NCBI RefSeq assembly: GCF_000294495.1
Contig: NC_018526.1
Location: 248,001 to 312,000, forward strand
Direction of reading: 5' to 3'
DNA from: Streptococcus suis S735
Lineage (GTDB): Bacteria; Bacillota; Bacilli; Lactobacillales; Streptococcaceae
Length of the DNA stretch: 64,000 bases
In this document: positions 34,069 through 44,921 of the stretch, piece by piece
How positions within the stretch are numbered: position 1 is the first letter of the stretch
Layout of the letters: each line of letters begins with the position of its first letter
Notes under the pieces: generated by a model
What the model was told of the DNA's origin: nothing
The model's database searches: none
The model's input: only the letters and a program-made list of their open reading frames with translations
Program-made: the position numbers and the translations under genes

Positions 34069-35800
34069 CACTTTCCTCCTTTTCGAGTTGCTGCATCATA
34101 TAGGTATCGTAGTACCAGCCTTTTTCATCTAGTAATTCTTGGTGACGACCTCGTTCTACGATTTTTCCATCTTCAAGGACCAGAATCAAATCGGCATGGA
34201 CAATAGCTGACAGGCGATGGGCGGTGATAATGGTGGTTTTGTCAAGGCGTTCTTGCTTGATGGTTTCGAGAATAGCGTGTTCTGTTTTAGCATCCACCGC
34301 TGAGAGCGAGTCATCCAAGAGCAGGATATCTGGATTGAGAATCATGGCACGGGCCATAGCCAACCGTTGTTTTTGTCCGCCAGAAAGGGAAATCCCCTTT
34401 TCGCCGACCATGGTTTCAAAGCGGTCGGGCATATCCTGAATATCCTCATAGACATGGACAGCCCGAGCGGCCTCTTCTACCTGATTTAGAGATAAATCGG
34501 GATTGCCGAAGCGGATGTTTTCAGTAATGCTGGTCGCAAAGAGGAACTGGTCCTGGGGTACATAGCCAATTAAGCGTCGCAGGTCAGCTAGCTTGTAGTT
34601 CTTGATATTTTCTTGATTGAGCAAGATCTGTCCATTTATCACATCGTATTCTCGCATCAGGAGCTTGAGCAGGCTTGTTTTCCCAGAACCTGTTAGCCCC
34701 ACAAGACCAATTGTCTGCCCTTTTTTGATCTGAAACTGGATGTCTTGGAGGACTGGTATGTTATCATAGGCAAATTCGCTAATCTCATAGACAAGCTCTC
34801 CATTGCTTGGTGCAGGCAGCGGTTGGTCTGTTTCAATGACCTCTGAGGAAATGCTGAGAAGGGTCTGAATCCGATTGTAAGATACATCACCACGCTGGCT
34901 AATATTGACCAAAAAACCAATCGCCATAAGAGGCCAGACGAGGAGATCTAAATAGGTCATGAAAGTTACTAGTTGGCCCAGACTGACCTGACCTTGCGAG
35001 ATGAAGTGAGAGCCGACCAGAAGGGTCAGCAGGTAGGACAGGCCAATGAAGAAGAGGACGGCAGGGTTGAACAGGGCATCGTAACGCATGGTTTTGATAT
35101 TCTGCAAGAAGGCTGCTTGGTTGACTTCCTGAAAAGCCGCCGTTTCTTGTTCTTGGTAGCCAAAGGATTTAGTAACCTTTATACCAGAAACAGCTTCCTG
35201 GACCTTGTTGTTAAGCTCTGAAAAGGCTGCCTGTGAAGCCTTGAAATTTTCATGAGTGCGACGGCCTAAAAAATTAGTGGTTAGAGTCATGAAGGGTAGG
35301 GGGAGGATTGCAACCAAGGTCATCTGCCAGGAAATGCTCAAACTCATCGTAATTAGGGTAACCAAGGCTGTGACCGTTGCATCAACAAAAGACATGACGC
35401 CACCACCTGCTAGTCGGGTCAGGGCATTGATATCATTGGTTGCGTGGGCCATTAAATCCCCAGTCCGATGTTGCTGAAAAAAGGATGGAGATAGGTGCAT
35501 AAAGTGGTCAAACAGCCGAGCCCTCATGATTTTTCCTAGACGATAAGATGTTGCCAGGATGTTCATTCGCCAAAGATAGCGGAGGCCGTACATGGCCAAG
35601 GCTGACAAGATGAGCCCAGCTACCCCGAGTAGCAAGCGATGCTCAGTCAACTGTCCGCTGGCAATCTGGTCAATCAACTGCCCCATGATAGAAGCGGGAA
35701 GGAGATTGAGGAGGCTGACCAAACAGAGTGATAAAATCCCAATCAGATAGGCCTTTTTCTCAAGGGAAAAGAACCACCACAATTGCTTGATAATCTTCAT
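34058..35800 (-). CDS. Heterodimeric multidrug ABC exporter, subunit 1 (YheI/BmrC-like)
   Basis: A 580-residue half-transporter: membrane domain to about residue 300, ABC domain about 335-570. The Walker A is GLTGSGKTS, the signature a normal LSGGQKQRLA, but the Walker B reads ILLLDDSLSAVD with Asp instead of the catalytic Glu, making this the degenerate ATP site. Start chosen at 35800, behind AAAGGAC; the longer open frame upstream has no ribosome site. It is first in a two-gene minus operon. A hairpin in the leader (35827-35849) could be an attenuator, as described for other exporters of this type. Confidence 0.9.
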   Translation of the reverse strand: MKIIKQLWWFFSLEKKAYLIGILSLCLVSLLNLLPASIMGQLIDQIASGQLTEHRLLLGVAGLILSALAMYGLRYLWRMNILATSYRLGKIMRARLFDHFMHLSPSFFQQHRTGDLMAHATNDINALTRLAGGGVMSFVDATVTALVTLITMSLSISWQMTLVAILPLPFMTLTTNFLGRRTHENFKASQAAFSELNNKVQEAVSGIKVTKSFGYQEQETAAFQEVNQAAFLQNIKTMRYDALFNPAVLFFIGLSYLLTLLVGSHFISQGQVSLGQLVTFMTYLDLLVWPLMAIGFLVNISQRGDVSYNRIQTLLSISSEVIETDQPLPAPSNGELVYEISEFAYDNIPVLQDIQFQIKKGQTIGLVGLTGSGKTSLLKLLMREYDVINGQILLNQENIKNYKLADLRRLIGYVPQDQFLFATSITENIRFGNPDLSLNQVEEAARAVHVYEDIQDMPDRFETMVGEKGISLSGGQKQRLAMARAMILNPDILLLDDSLSAVDAKTEHAILETIKQERLDKTTIITAHRLSAIVHADLILVLEDGKIVERGRHQELLDEKGWYYDTYMMQQLEKEESDAL

Positions 35801-35826
35801 AAATGTCCTTTCTGAACAAAAGAAAG

Positions 35827-35849
35827 GTTGGTAGCTTGTCGCAACCAAC
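35827..35849 (-). promoter_or_regulatory. Leader hairpin upstream of the ABC exporter
   Basis: GTTGGT and ACCAAC flank an 11-base loop, 27-49 bases before the start codon. It could influence translation or transcription of the exporter operon. A 10-base palindrome ACACTAGTGT lies further upstream at 35868-35877 and could be an operator. Confidence 0.35.
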
Positions 35850-36056
35850 AAATAATAGAATTCGGTGACACTAGTGTATCACAGACTGGTAGAAATAGAA
35901 AGTTTGTAACTTAAAAATTAGGCAACTCTAGCCGTAGCCGAATAGAAGAAACAGTTGGAGTTGTAAACACGTACGATACAGGTAGAAATCAAAAGATTTT
36001 TACCTTTTTCTGTCTATTTATGATAAAATATATGAAAATTTAGAAGAGGTGTTCAG

Positions 36057-36323
36057 ATGAAAGCTATTGTTACAGTTGTCGGTAAGGACAAGTCAGGAAT
36101 TGTTGCGGGTGTTGCGACCAAGATTGCGGAGTTAGGGCTCAATATCGATGATATTTCACAAACTGTTTTGGATGAGTATTTTACCATGATGGCGGTGGTG
36201 TCATCAGATGAGAAGAAAGATTTCACCAAGCTTCGTGCAGAACTAGAAGCCTATGGTCAGGCTTTGAATGTGAAAATCAACATTCAAAGTGCAGCCATTT
36301 TTGATGCTATGCACAACTTGTAA
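36057..36323 (+). CDS. ACT domain protein (UPF0237 family)
   Basis: An 88-residue protein that is a single ACT domain: [20 protein letters not shown], then [11 protein letters not shown], matching the GcvR-like UPF0237 family of full length. ACT domains bind amino acids or related ligands; the role of this family is not established. It is followed after 11 bases by the UPF0210 gene, a pairing conserved in many Firmicutes. An AGAGGTG ribosome site and a TGATAAAAT -10-like box lie upstream. Confidence 0.92.
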   Translation: MKAIVTVVGKDKSGIVAGVATKIAELGLNIDDISQTVLDEYFTMMAVVSSDEKKDFTKLRAELEAYGQALNVKINIQSAAIFDAMHNL

Positions 36324-36334
36324 GGAGAGATTTC

Positions 36335-37672
36335 ATGGATATTAGACAGGTTAGAGAAACCATTGAAATGATTGAGGAGCAGAATTTCGATATTCGGACC
36401 ATCACCATGGGGATTTCCCTCTTGGACTGTATCGACTCGGATATCGACAAGGCTGCGGAGAAAGTGTATACCAAGATTGTCACCAAGGCCAAGAACTTGG
36501 TAGCAGTCGGCGATGAGATTGCGGCAGAACTAGGCATTCCCATTGTCAACAAACGGGTGTCAGTAACGCCTATTGCTTTGATTGGTGCGGCGACGGATGC
36601 CACGGATTACCTTCCCCTAGCTCATGCCTTGGACAAGGCGGCTCATGAGATCGGCATCGATTTTATCGGTGGTTTTTCAGCTCTTGCTCAAAAGGGCTAC
36701 CAAAAAGGTGATGAAATCCTCATCAACTCTATTCCGCAGGCATTGGCCCAAACCTCTAAGGTCTGCTCGTCAGTCAATATCGGCTCGACCAAGACGGGTA
36801 TCAATATGACGGCTGTGCGGGACATGGGGCGGATCATTAAGGAGACGGCGGAGGCTTCTGATATGGGGGCTGCCAAGTTGGTGGTCTTTGCCAATGCGGT
36901 TGAGGACAATCCTTTCATGGCGGGGGCCTTCCACGGTGTCGGCGAGGCGGATGTGGTCATCAATGTCGGCGTGTCTGGGCCTGGTGTGGTCAAGCGTGCC
37001 CTTGAAAAAGTGCGTGGTGAGAGCTTTGATGTGGTGGCGGAGACCGTCAAGAAGACGGCTTTCAAGATTACCCGTATCGGTCAGTTGGTCGGCAATATGG
37101 CCAGTGAACGCCTGGGGGTTAAGTTCGGTATCGTGGACCTGTCGCTTGCTCCAACACCAGCTGTTGGCGACTCAGTAGCACGGGTTTTGGAGGAAATGGG
37201 CTTAGAAACCGTTGGTACGCACGGAACGACTGCTGCCCTGGCTTTGCTCAATGACGCAGTCAAAAAGGGTGGGGTCATGGCCTGCAACCAAGTCGGTGGC
37301 TTGTCAGGTGCCTTTATCCCTGTGTCTGAGGATGAGGGCATGATTGCGGCGGTGCAAAATGGCTCGCTCAACCTTGAAAAATTGGAAGCCATGACGGCTA
37401 TCTGTTCTGTAGGTTTGGACATGATTGCCATTCCAGAAACAACGCCTGCTGAAACCATTGCGGCTATGATTGCGGATGAAGCGGCTATTGGGGTTATCAA
37501 TCAGAAAACAACTGCGGTTCGTATTATTCCGCTTGGAAAAGAAGGAGACATGATTGAATTTGGCGGCCTTCTGGGAACAGCTCCTGTTATGAAGGTCAAT
37601 CAAGCTTCGTCTGTGGACTTTATCAACCGTGGTGGTCAGATTCCAGCACCGATTCATAGCTTTAAGAACTAA
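36335..37672 (+). CDS. UPF0210 / PFL family protein (DUF711)
   Basis: A 445-residue protein, full length for UPF0210: [20 protein letters not shown] at the N-terminus, GISLLDC (about residue 28), [21 protein letters not shown] (about 196) and [18 protein letters not shown] (about 366). Its fold relates to pyruvate formate-lyase-like barrels, but the radical Gly/Cys pair is not evident, so activity is unknown. Cotranscribed with the ACT-domain gene; AAGGAG before the ATG. Function should be recorded as unknown. Confidence 0.93.
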   Translation: MDIRQVRETIEMIEEQNFDIRTITMGISLLDCIDSDIDKAAEKVYTKIVTKAKNLVAVGDEIAAELGIPIVNKRVSVTPIALIGAATDATDYLPLAHALDKAAHEIGIDFIGGFSALAQKGYQKGDEILINSIPQALAQTSKVCSSVNIGSTKTGINMTAVRDMGRIIKETAEASDMGAAKLVVFANAVEDNPFMAGAFHGVGEADVVINVGVSGPGVVKRALEKVRGESFDVVAETVKKTAFKITRIGQLVGNMASERLGVKFGIVDLSLAPTPAVGDSVARVLEEMGLETVGTHGTTAALALLNDAVKKGGVMACNQVGGLSGAFIPVSEDEGMIAAVQNGSLNLEKLEAMTAICSVGLDMIAIPETTPAETIAAMIADEAAIGVINQKTTAVRIIPLGKEGDMIEFGGLLGTAPVMKVNQASSVDFINRGGQIPAPIHSFKN

Positions 37673-37681
37673 AAAACGTAG

Positions 37682-37708
37682 ACCGATTGCCACAAGCAGT
37701 CGGTTTTT
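37682..37708 (+). terminator. Terminator after the UPF0210 gene
   Basis: ACCGATTGC pairs with GCAGTCGGT around CACAA, followed by TTTTT. Confidence 0.85.
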
Positions 37709-37747
37709 TGTTATACTAATAGTAAGAAATGACAAGGAGAAAAACGA

Positions 37748-38443
37748 ATGGCAGATGTAAGATTATATATTTCTCGTCACGGGAAAACCATGTTCAATAC
37801 CATTGGGCGCGTGCAGGGCTGGTGTGATACGCCGCTGACCAAGGTCGGTGAGGAAGGAATTCGTGAACTGGGCTTGGGGCTCAAGGATGCGGGCCTTGAC
37901 TTTAAACTAGCCGTATCCAGTGATCTGGGTCGAACCGTTCAGACCATGACCATCGCCCAGCGTGAGTTAGGAATTTTAGGGAAAATCCCTTATTACCAAG
38001 ACAAGCGTATCCGTGAATGGTGTTTCGGTAGTTTTGAAGGCATGTACGATGCCGAGCTTTTCCAAGGGGTCCTGCCTCGTTTGAAAGGGACAGTTGATGC
38101 GACGGGTATGTCCTTTGCGGAAATCGCAGCAGGTATCCAAGAAGCAGACACCGCTGGCTGGGCGGAATCGTGGGAGGTTTTGAGCAACCGTATCTTGACA
38201 GGTTTTGAATCCATCGCCCAGGACTTGGAAAAACAAGGCGGAGGCAATGCCCTTGTGGTCAGCCACGGTATGACTATTGCGACATTGGCTCATTTGTTAG
38301 AGCCAGAGCGTGGTGCCAATGTCTTTCTCGATAACGGCTCAATCACCGTCCTCAAATACGAAAATGGCAAGCTTTTAATTGAAGCAGTTGGGGATTTATC
38401 CTACCGCAAACGTGGGGCAGAGTTGATTGCCCAAGGGAAATAA
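37748..38443 (+). CDS. Histidine phosphatase family protein (phosphoglycerate mutase-like)
   Basis: A 231-residue cytoplasmic phosphatase-fold protein. The catalytic SRHGKTMFN motif is at residues 9-17, the basic/acidic RIREWCFGSFEG at about 89-100 and the second catalytic His in VVSHGMTI at about 175. It is longer than minimal GpmB-type enzymes by an insert around 100-150. Substrate is unknown: broad-specificity phosphatase is as likely as a mutase. Transcribed alone between two terminators. Confidence 0.9.
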   Translation: MADVRLYISRHGKTMFNTIGRVQGWCDTPLTKVGEEGIRELGLGLKDAGLDFKLAVSSDLGRTVQTMTIAQRELGILGKIPYYQDKRIREWCFGSFEGMYDAELFQGVLPRLKGTVDATGMSFAEIAAGIQEADTAGWAESWEVLSNRILTGFESIAQDLEKQGGGNALVVSHGMTIATLAHLLEPERGANVFLDNGSITVLKYENGKLLIEAVGDLSYRKRGAELIAQGK

Positions 38444-38449
38444 GATATA

Positions 38450-38479
38450 AAATCAGGGAGGATTCTCTGATTTTTTTTC
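38450..38479 (+). terminator. Terminator after the phosphatase gene
   Basis: AATCAGGGA pairs with TCTCTGATT (one G-U) around GGAT, then a run of eight T residues. Confidence 0.9.
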
Positions 38480-38514
38480 TTGACATCCACCATTCTAGGT
38501 CCTCAGACTGATTT

Positions 38515-38541
38515 TTAGCACTCTAAGCAAAAGAGTGCTAA
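38515..38541. promoter_or_regulatory. CIRCE element 1
   Basis: Perfect CIRCE: TTAGCACTC, 9 bases, GAGTGCTAA. HrcA, encoded downstream, binds this to repress the operon. Confidence 0.97.
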
Positions 38542-38558
38542 TTTTTTGTCTTTTTCTC

Positions 38559-38586
38559 TTGACAATCCATTTTTTCGGCGTATAAT
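38559..38586 (+). promoter_or_regulatory. hrcA operon sigma-A promoter
   Basis: TTGACA, 16 bases, TATAAT: both hexamers are consensus. CIRCE elements lie 18 bases before the -35 and 15 bases after the -10. Confidence 0.92.
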
Positions 38587-38600
38587 GGGAGTATAAGTAA

Positions 38601-38627
38601 TTAGCACTCGATATCATAGAGTGCTAA
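38601..38627. promoter_or_regulatory. CIRCE element 2
   Basis: Second perfect copy: TTAGCACTC, 9 bases, GAGTGCTAA, at the transcription start region. Confidence 0.97.
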
Positions 38628-38729
38628 CGCTCTTCAAAAATCAACACTATCCGTTGTCAGCTTGCCTTTGTGAACCACAGTTCTACATTCGGCCTCGCTT
38701 CCTAGGCTACTGTCGATTTTCGCTGAGCG
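38628..38729. repeat. Dispersed ~104-bp inverted-repeat element, copy 1 (in the hrcA leader)
   Basis: Terminal inverted repeats CGCTCTTCAAAAATC and GATTTTCGCTGAGCG enclose ccgttgtcagcttgcct and gcttcctaggctac, which recur in the copy at 54959-55062. It begins right after CIRCE 2 and lies in the untranslated leader of the heat-shock operon. This resembles the small RUP-type repeats of streptococci in size and TIRs; identity with a named family was not checked. Confidence 0.8.
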
Positions 38730-38761
38730 TAACTAAAACAGTGTTCATGAAAGGAGCGGAG

Positions 38762-39796
38762 ATGATTACCCAACGTCAAAATGATATTTTGAATCTGATT
38801 GTTGAATTATTTACGCGCCATCATGAGCCAGTTGGTTCTAAGGCCTTGCAGGAAATGATTGCTTCAAGTTCGGCTACCATTCGTAATGACATGGCCAAGC
38901 TAGAGCAGTTGGGTTTGCTGGAAAAGGCCCACACATCAAGTGGTCGTATGCCCAGTCGGGCTGGTTTTCAATACTTTGTCAACCACTCGCTCAATCTGAA
39001 ACACATCAATGAAGAAGATGTTTATCAAGTGGTTAAGGCCTTTGACTTTGAAGCCTTCAAGCTAGAGGACATCTTGGAGCGAGCAAGTCAGGTCCTAGCG
39101 GATTTGACAGGCTACACCTCGGTCATTTTAGATGTGGAGCCGACCAGTCAGCAGCTGACTTCCTTTGACATTGTGCAGCTCAGTAGCCACGATGCTCTGG
39201 CAGTCTTGACTCTGGACCAGTCCAAACCTGTCACTGTTCAGTTTGCTATTCCTAAGAACTTCTTGACTAGGGATTTGGAAGTGCTCAAACGCTTAGTTGA
39301 TGAGCGCTTCGTTGGGCAGACGGTCTTGGCAATCCACTACAAGTTGCGGACGGAGATTCCCCAAGTGGTGCAGCGTTACTTTGCCACGACGGACAATGTC
39401 TTGGATCTCATGGACTACATCTTTTCCAATCTTTTCCAAGAATCGGTCTTTATCAGTGGAAAAGTTGCCTCGCTGACCTACGGCAATCTTGCCACCTACC
39501 AACTCTTGGATAGTCCTCAGTTATTGGCACCAGAGTTGCGGCAGGGCTTGGCTCCCAACCAGCAGACCAGCATTTCCGTGGCGGAACATAGAGAACCTGC
39601 TCTTGCAGATGTGACGGTCATTCATCATCGTTTTCCAATCCCCTATCGGGGCATGGGCCAGATGAGTTTGCTCGGTCCTGTTGACATGGACTACCGTAGG
39701 CAGATGAGCTTAATCAACATCATCAGCCGCATCCTATTTATGAAATTAACCGATTACTACCGTTATCTAAGTAGTAATCATTACGAAGTCAATTAG
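38762..39796 (+). CDS. hrcA: Heat-inducible transcription repressor HrcA
   Basis: A 344-residue repressor of normal length. The N-terminal winged helix includes [14 protein letters not shown] (residues 2-15) and [20 protein letters not shown] (about 39-58); [15 protein letters not shown] follows. It binds CIRCE with help from GroEL and represses its own operon and groESL. The ATG at 38762 is behind AAGGAGCGGAG; an upstream in-frame extension crosses the repeat element and is not coding. First gene of hrcA-grpE-dnaK. Confidence 0.96.
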   Translation: MITQRQNDILNLIVELFTRHHEPVGSKALQEMIASSSATIRNDMAKLEQLGLLEKAHTSSGRMPSRAGFQYFVNHSLNLKHINEEDVYQVVKAFDFEAFKLEDILERASQVLADLTGYTSVILDVEPTSQQLTSFDIVQLSSHDALAVLTLDQSKPVTVQFAIPKNFLTRDLEVLKRLVDERFVGQTVLAIHYKLRTEIPQVVQRYFATTDNVLDLMDYIFSNLFQESVFISGKVASLTYGNLATYQLLDSPQLLAPELRQGLAPNQQTSISVAEHREPALADVTVIHHRFPIPYRGMGQMSLLGPVDMDYRRQMSLINIISRILFMKLTDYYRYLSSNHYEVN

Positions 39797-39808
39797 AAGG
39801 AGAATGCT

Positions 39809-40321
39809 TTGTCAGAAGAAATCAAAAACGAAGAAATCGTAGAAGAGGTTGAAGCAACAGAAGAAGTTGTGGAGACACCTGAAAAATCAGAATTGGATTT
39901 GGCAAACGAGCGCGCTGAGGAATTTGAAAACAAGTACCTTCGTGCCCACGCTGAAATGCAAAATATCCAACGCCGTGCAAACGAAGAACGCCAAACCATT
40001 CAGCGTTACCGTTCGCAAGACTTGGCCAAGAAAATCTTGCCGAGCTTGGATAACTTGGAACGTGCCCTTCAAGTCGAAGGCTTGACAGAAGATGTCAAAA
40101 AAGGCTTGGAAATGGTTCAAGAAAGCTTGATTCAAGCCCTTAAAGAAGAAGGGGTGGAAGAAGTCGCAACAGATGTCTTTGACCCAAATCTTCACATGGC
40201 CATTCAAACAGTCCCAGCCACAGACGATTGCCCAGCAGAACACATCGCACAAGTCTTCCAAAAAGGCTACAAGCTGCATGAACGCTTGCTGAGACCGGCT
40301 ATGGTAGTGGTGTCGGAATAG
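39809..40321 (+). CDS. grpE: Nucleotide exchange factor GrpE (TTG start)
   Basis: A 170-residue co-chaperone that releases ADP from DnaK. An acidic head (about residues 1-30) is followed by a long coiled coil and the C-terminal beta domain ([21 protein letters not shown] and [16 protein letters not shown]). The start is TTG at 39809, spaced correctly from AAGGAG; the nearby ATG at 39804 is out of frame, so a weak start codon may lower its translation. It begins 12 bases after the hrcA stop. Confidence 0.95.
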   Translation: MSEEIKNEEIVEEVEATEEVVETPEKSELDLANERAEEFENKYLRAHAEMQNIQRRANEERQTIQRYRSQDLAKKILPSLDNLERALQVEGLTEDVKKGLEMVQESLIQALKEEGVEEVATDVFDPNLHMAIQTVPATDDCPAEHIAQVFQKGYKLHERLLRPAMVVVSE

Positions 40322-40402
40322 TCGCTCTGCTATTTCCCAAAAAAGAAAACCTGACCGAAATGTCATTAAACTAGGCTAAATTGAACATAAAAAGTAAATT
40401 AA

Positions 40403-42240
<1,838 letters not shown>

Positions 42241-42241
<1 letters not shown>

Positions 42242-42343
42242 TACTCTTCGAAATTCTTCACTAGGCTTCGTTAACTCTCCTCGATGAACTCCAGTTCAAT
42301 CTTCGTCCAGTTGCCTAGCCTAGTCTTGAATTTCTTTGAGTAT
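42241..42343. repeat. Dispersed ~104-bp inverted-repeat element, copy 2
   Basis: Terminal inverted repeats GTACTCTTCGAAATTC and GAATTTCTTTGAGTAT lie at the ends; it begins at the last base of the dnaK stop. Interior gttcaatcttcg and ttgcctagcctagt echo the other copies, but it is the most diverged. It occupies the first part of the 431-base dnaK-dnaJ gap. Confidence 0.75.
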
Positions 42344-42443
42344 CTAGAACAAGGAAAGTTATCTTTTTTCCGTAGTTCTTAGCTTGAACTCAGTTCTCCT
42401 CTTCCCGAGAATAGAAATTATTAGTTAATAAAGATTCCAATCA

Positions 42444-42471
42444 CAGAGGTTGCAACCCAGCCTCTGTTTTT
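42444..42471 (+). terminator. Terminator between dnaK and dnaJ
   Basis: CAGAGG and CCTCTG enclose an 11-base loop and are followed by TTTTT. It should reduce read-through from dnaK into dnaJ. The remaining 200 bases before dnaJ contain no clear promoter. Confidence 0.75.
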
Positions 42472-42672
42472 GGGTAAATACCCGTCTAACTTTTACAGAA
42501 AGGAAAGTGTTCGTAACTGAACACGGGCTACTTTCTGAGTTTCGTCTATTATTTAACGAAAGGAAATGAACTCGCCCTAAAAGCTGTGTGAAAAAGATAA
42601 ATCGTCTAGAAAATCAGGATTTTCTGCCGATTTCCTATTTTCACTTTGCTTTTAACGGGCTTGGTATCTTAT

Positions 42673-43809
42673 ATGAACAATACTGAATTTTACGATCGTC
42701 TTGGTGTTTCTAAGAATGCTTCGCCAGACGAGATTAAGAAGGCTTATCGGAAGCTTTCAAAGAAATACCATCCAGATATTAACAAGGATCCGGGTGCGGA
42801 GGATAAATACAAGGAGGTCCAGGAGGCTTATGAGACCTTGAGCGACCCGCAAAAACGGTCTGCCTATGACCAGTATGGTCCTGCTGGTGCTAATGGAGGC
42901 TTCGGCGGAGGAGCAGGTGGCTTTGGTGGTTTCGACGGAGCAGGTTTCGGTGGCTTTGAAGACATTTTCTCTAGTTTCTTTGGTGGAGGTGGTGCGACGC
43001 GCAATCCTAATGCACCTCGTCAAGGGGATGATTTGCAATATGCGGTCAATTTGAAATTTGAAGAAGCGATTTTTGGTGTGGAACGAGAAGTTTCCTACAA
43101 TCGTGAAGCAACTTGTCGAACCTGTACAGGTTCAGGTGCCAAACCTGGAACAAGTCCGGTAACCTGTGGGCGTTGTCATGGTTCTGGAGTGATCAATGTG
43201 GACACCCAAACTCCACTTGGAACCATGCGTCGTCAAATGACCTGTGATGTCTGTCATGGTCGCGGAAAACAAATCAAAGACCCATGTACAACCTGTCATG
43301 GAACTGGTCATGAAAAACAAGCCCATACGGTAACGGTTAAGGTGCCAGCTGGTGTGGAAACTGGTCAACGTATTCGCTTGGCTGGTCAAGGTGAAGCTGG
43401 TTTCAATGGAGGTCCATACGGAGATCTCTACGTTGTCATTCAGGTCCAACCTTCAGACAAGTTTGAACGTGAAGGGACCACCATTCACTATAAACTGAAC
43501 CTCAACTTTGTCCAAGCAGCACTTGGAGATACTGTTCATGTGCCAACAGTTCACGGTGATGTGGATATGGTCATTCCTGAAGGTACCCAGACTGGTAAGA
43601 CCTTCCGACTCAAAGGAAAAGGTGCACCAAGTGTTCGTGGTGGAGCTATTGGTGATCAATATGTCACAGTAAATATCGTCACTCCGACAGGTTTGAATGA
43701 CCGCCAAAAAGCAGCTCTTAAAGAATTTGCGGCAGCTGGAAATATTGATGTCAAACCCCATAAAAAAGGATTTTTTGACAAGGTAAAAGATGCCTTTGAG
43801 GATTTATAA
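42673..43809 (+). CDS. dnaJ: Chaperone protein DnaJ (Hsp40)
   Basis: A 378-residue type I J-protein: J domain at residues 3-68 with the HPD motif in [10 protein letters not shown], a Gly/Phe-rich stretch at about 75-105, four zinc-binding CxxCxGxG-type repeats ([32 protein letters not shown]; about residues 145-215) and a C-terminal substrate-binding domain. It stimulates DnaK ATPase. The ATG at 42673 gives the normal N-terminus [14 protein letters not shown], though no good ribosome site is close. It is separated from dnaK by a repeat element and a terminator. Confidence 0.97.
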   Translation: MNNTEFYDRLGVSKNASPDEIKKAYRKLSKKYHPDINKDPGAEDKYKEVQEAYETLSDPQKRSAYDQYGPAGANGGFGGGAGGFGGFDGAGFGGFEDIFSSFFGGGGATRNPNAPRQGDDLQYAVNLKFEEAIFGVEREVSYNREATCRTCTGSGAKPGTSPVTCGRCHGSGVINVDTQTPLGTMRRQMTCDVCHGRGKQIKDPCTTCHGTGHEKQAHTVTVKVPAGVETGQRIRLAGQGEAGFNGGPYGDLYVVIQVQPSDKFEREGTTIHYKLNLNFVQAALGDTVHVPTVHGDVDMVIPEGTQTGKTFRLKGKGAPSVRGGAIGDQYVTVNIVTPTGLNDRQKAALKEFAAAGNIDVKPHKKGFFDKVKDAFEDL

Positions 43810-43817
43810 TTCTAAGA

Positions 43818-43988
43818 TGAGACTGGGCAAAAAGCCCAGGACCACTACTCAGAGTTCGTTTCAACATCTCAGCGCAGTGGTTGATTGGCAGATTTGTTCG
43901 TGTTTTGCACTCCAAATCTGGCCTAATCAACTGTGCGGGGGTGGGAAGACGAACTCTTTTTATCTTGGTCGAGTTCTTTCCCACTCCC
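43818..43988 (-). repeat. Dispersed ~170-bp repeat, copy A
   Basis: This segment between dnaJ and the lipoate-ligase-like gene is the reverse complement of 61108-61275 with few differences. Shared parts include gactgggcaaaaagcccag (a hairpin at one end), cagcgcagtggttgattgg and gtgggaagacgaactct. Both copies keep an open frame (about 60 codons) on the same element strand, reading RVRLPTPAQLI and NLPINHCAEML, without a proper start or ribosome site, so it is probably not a gene. The family is not one I can name. Confidence 0.85.
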
Positions 43989-44084
43989 CTTTCTTTTTCA
44001 GAAAAAACTCTGGGCATTTTCTCCGACGCATCACAGGCTCTGTGTTAAAATAAGATATAGTAATTTGAAAGAGAACGCTTACGA

Positions 44085-44912
44085 ATGAAATCTTGGGTTG
44101 AGAATGTGACCATAAAGAAATACGAAGATCGGTCTGGCTTGACGGGTTTGAAACAGGAGCCACTGGTGTGGACTGAGGTCTTTTTGCGCGAGGTCAATCG
44201 TCAGTCCAATACAGGAATTTTACATTTTTGGCCCATGGACCAAACGGTCATTCTGGGGATGATGGATAGTCAGGTTGCCCAGCTGGACAAGGGCTTAGCC
44301 AGTATTGGTCAGGCAGGCTACAGTCCTATTATTCGGAGTTTGGGCGGTTTGGCAGTCGTTGCAGATGAAGGGATTTTAAATGTCACTCTGATTTTGTCCA
44401 ATCCTTCTGGTCACAAGGTTGATTTGCGGGAGTCTTATCAGGTCATGGTGGATTTGATTGCCCAGGCACTTTCAGATTTTCCCTTTGAGGTTGTCAGTGG
44501 TGAGGTGGCAACTTCCTACTGTCCAGGGACCTACGACCTTAGTATCAAGGGGCGGAAGTTTGCTGGATTGGCCCAGCGGATTTACCAAGAGGCTATTGCC
44601 ATTTCTGCCTATATCAGTGTGTCAGGTAATCAAGTCAAACGTGGGCAAGTGGTGGCGGATTTTTATGTGGCAAGTTTTGCTCCGCAAGAAGTATCGGACA
44701 GATTTCCGCAAGTAAATCCGGATTCGATGGCCAATCTGTCAGACTTGGTCGGTCAGGATGTGACGGTGGAGGATATGAAGAAACGGATTGAGCAAGTATT
44801 GGTTGAAAATGGGACCAGGCTGTCTACTTTTTATCCCTCGTCGGACAACATGGCTGATTTTATGACCTTTGGAAAGACCATCAAGCAGTCTATGGAAAAA
44901 TATGGTATCTAG
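44085..44912 (+). CDS. Lipoate/octanoyl transferase family protein (LipL-like)
   Basis: A 275-residue BPL/LplA-fold protein. RSLGGLAVVADEGILNVTLI (about residues 85-104) is the lipoyl-site motif and SYCPGTYDLSIKGRKFAGLA (about 144-163) contains the Cys used by LipL-type amidotransferases. It probably transfers octanoyl or lipoyl groups to or from GcvH/E2 domains in the cytoplasm. No lplA, gcvH or pyruvate dehydrogenase genes are adjacent, so its partner protein is unclear. Transcribed with the amidase gene nine bases downstream. Confidence 0.85.
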   Translation: MKSWVENVTIKKYEDRSGLTGLKQEPLVWTEVFLREVNRQSNTGILHFWPMDQTVILGMMDSQVAQLDKGLASIGQAGYSPIIRSLGGLAVVADEGILNVTLILSNPSGHKVDLRESYQVMVDLIAQALSDFPFEVVSGEVATSYCPGTYDLSIKGRKFAGLAQRIYQEAIAISAYISVSGNQVKRGQVVADFYVASFAPQEVSDRFPQVNPDSMANLSDLVGQDVTVEDMKKRIEQVLVENGTRLSTFYPSSDNMADFMTFGKTIKQSMEKYGI

Positions 44913-44921
44913 GAGATTCTT

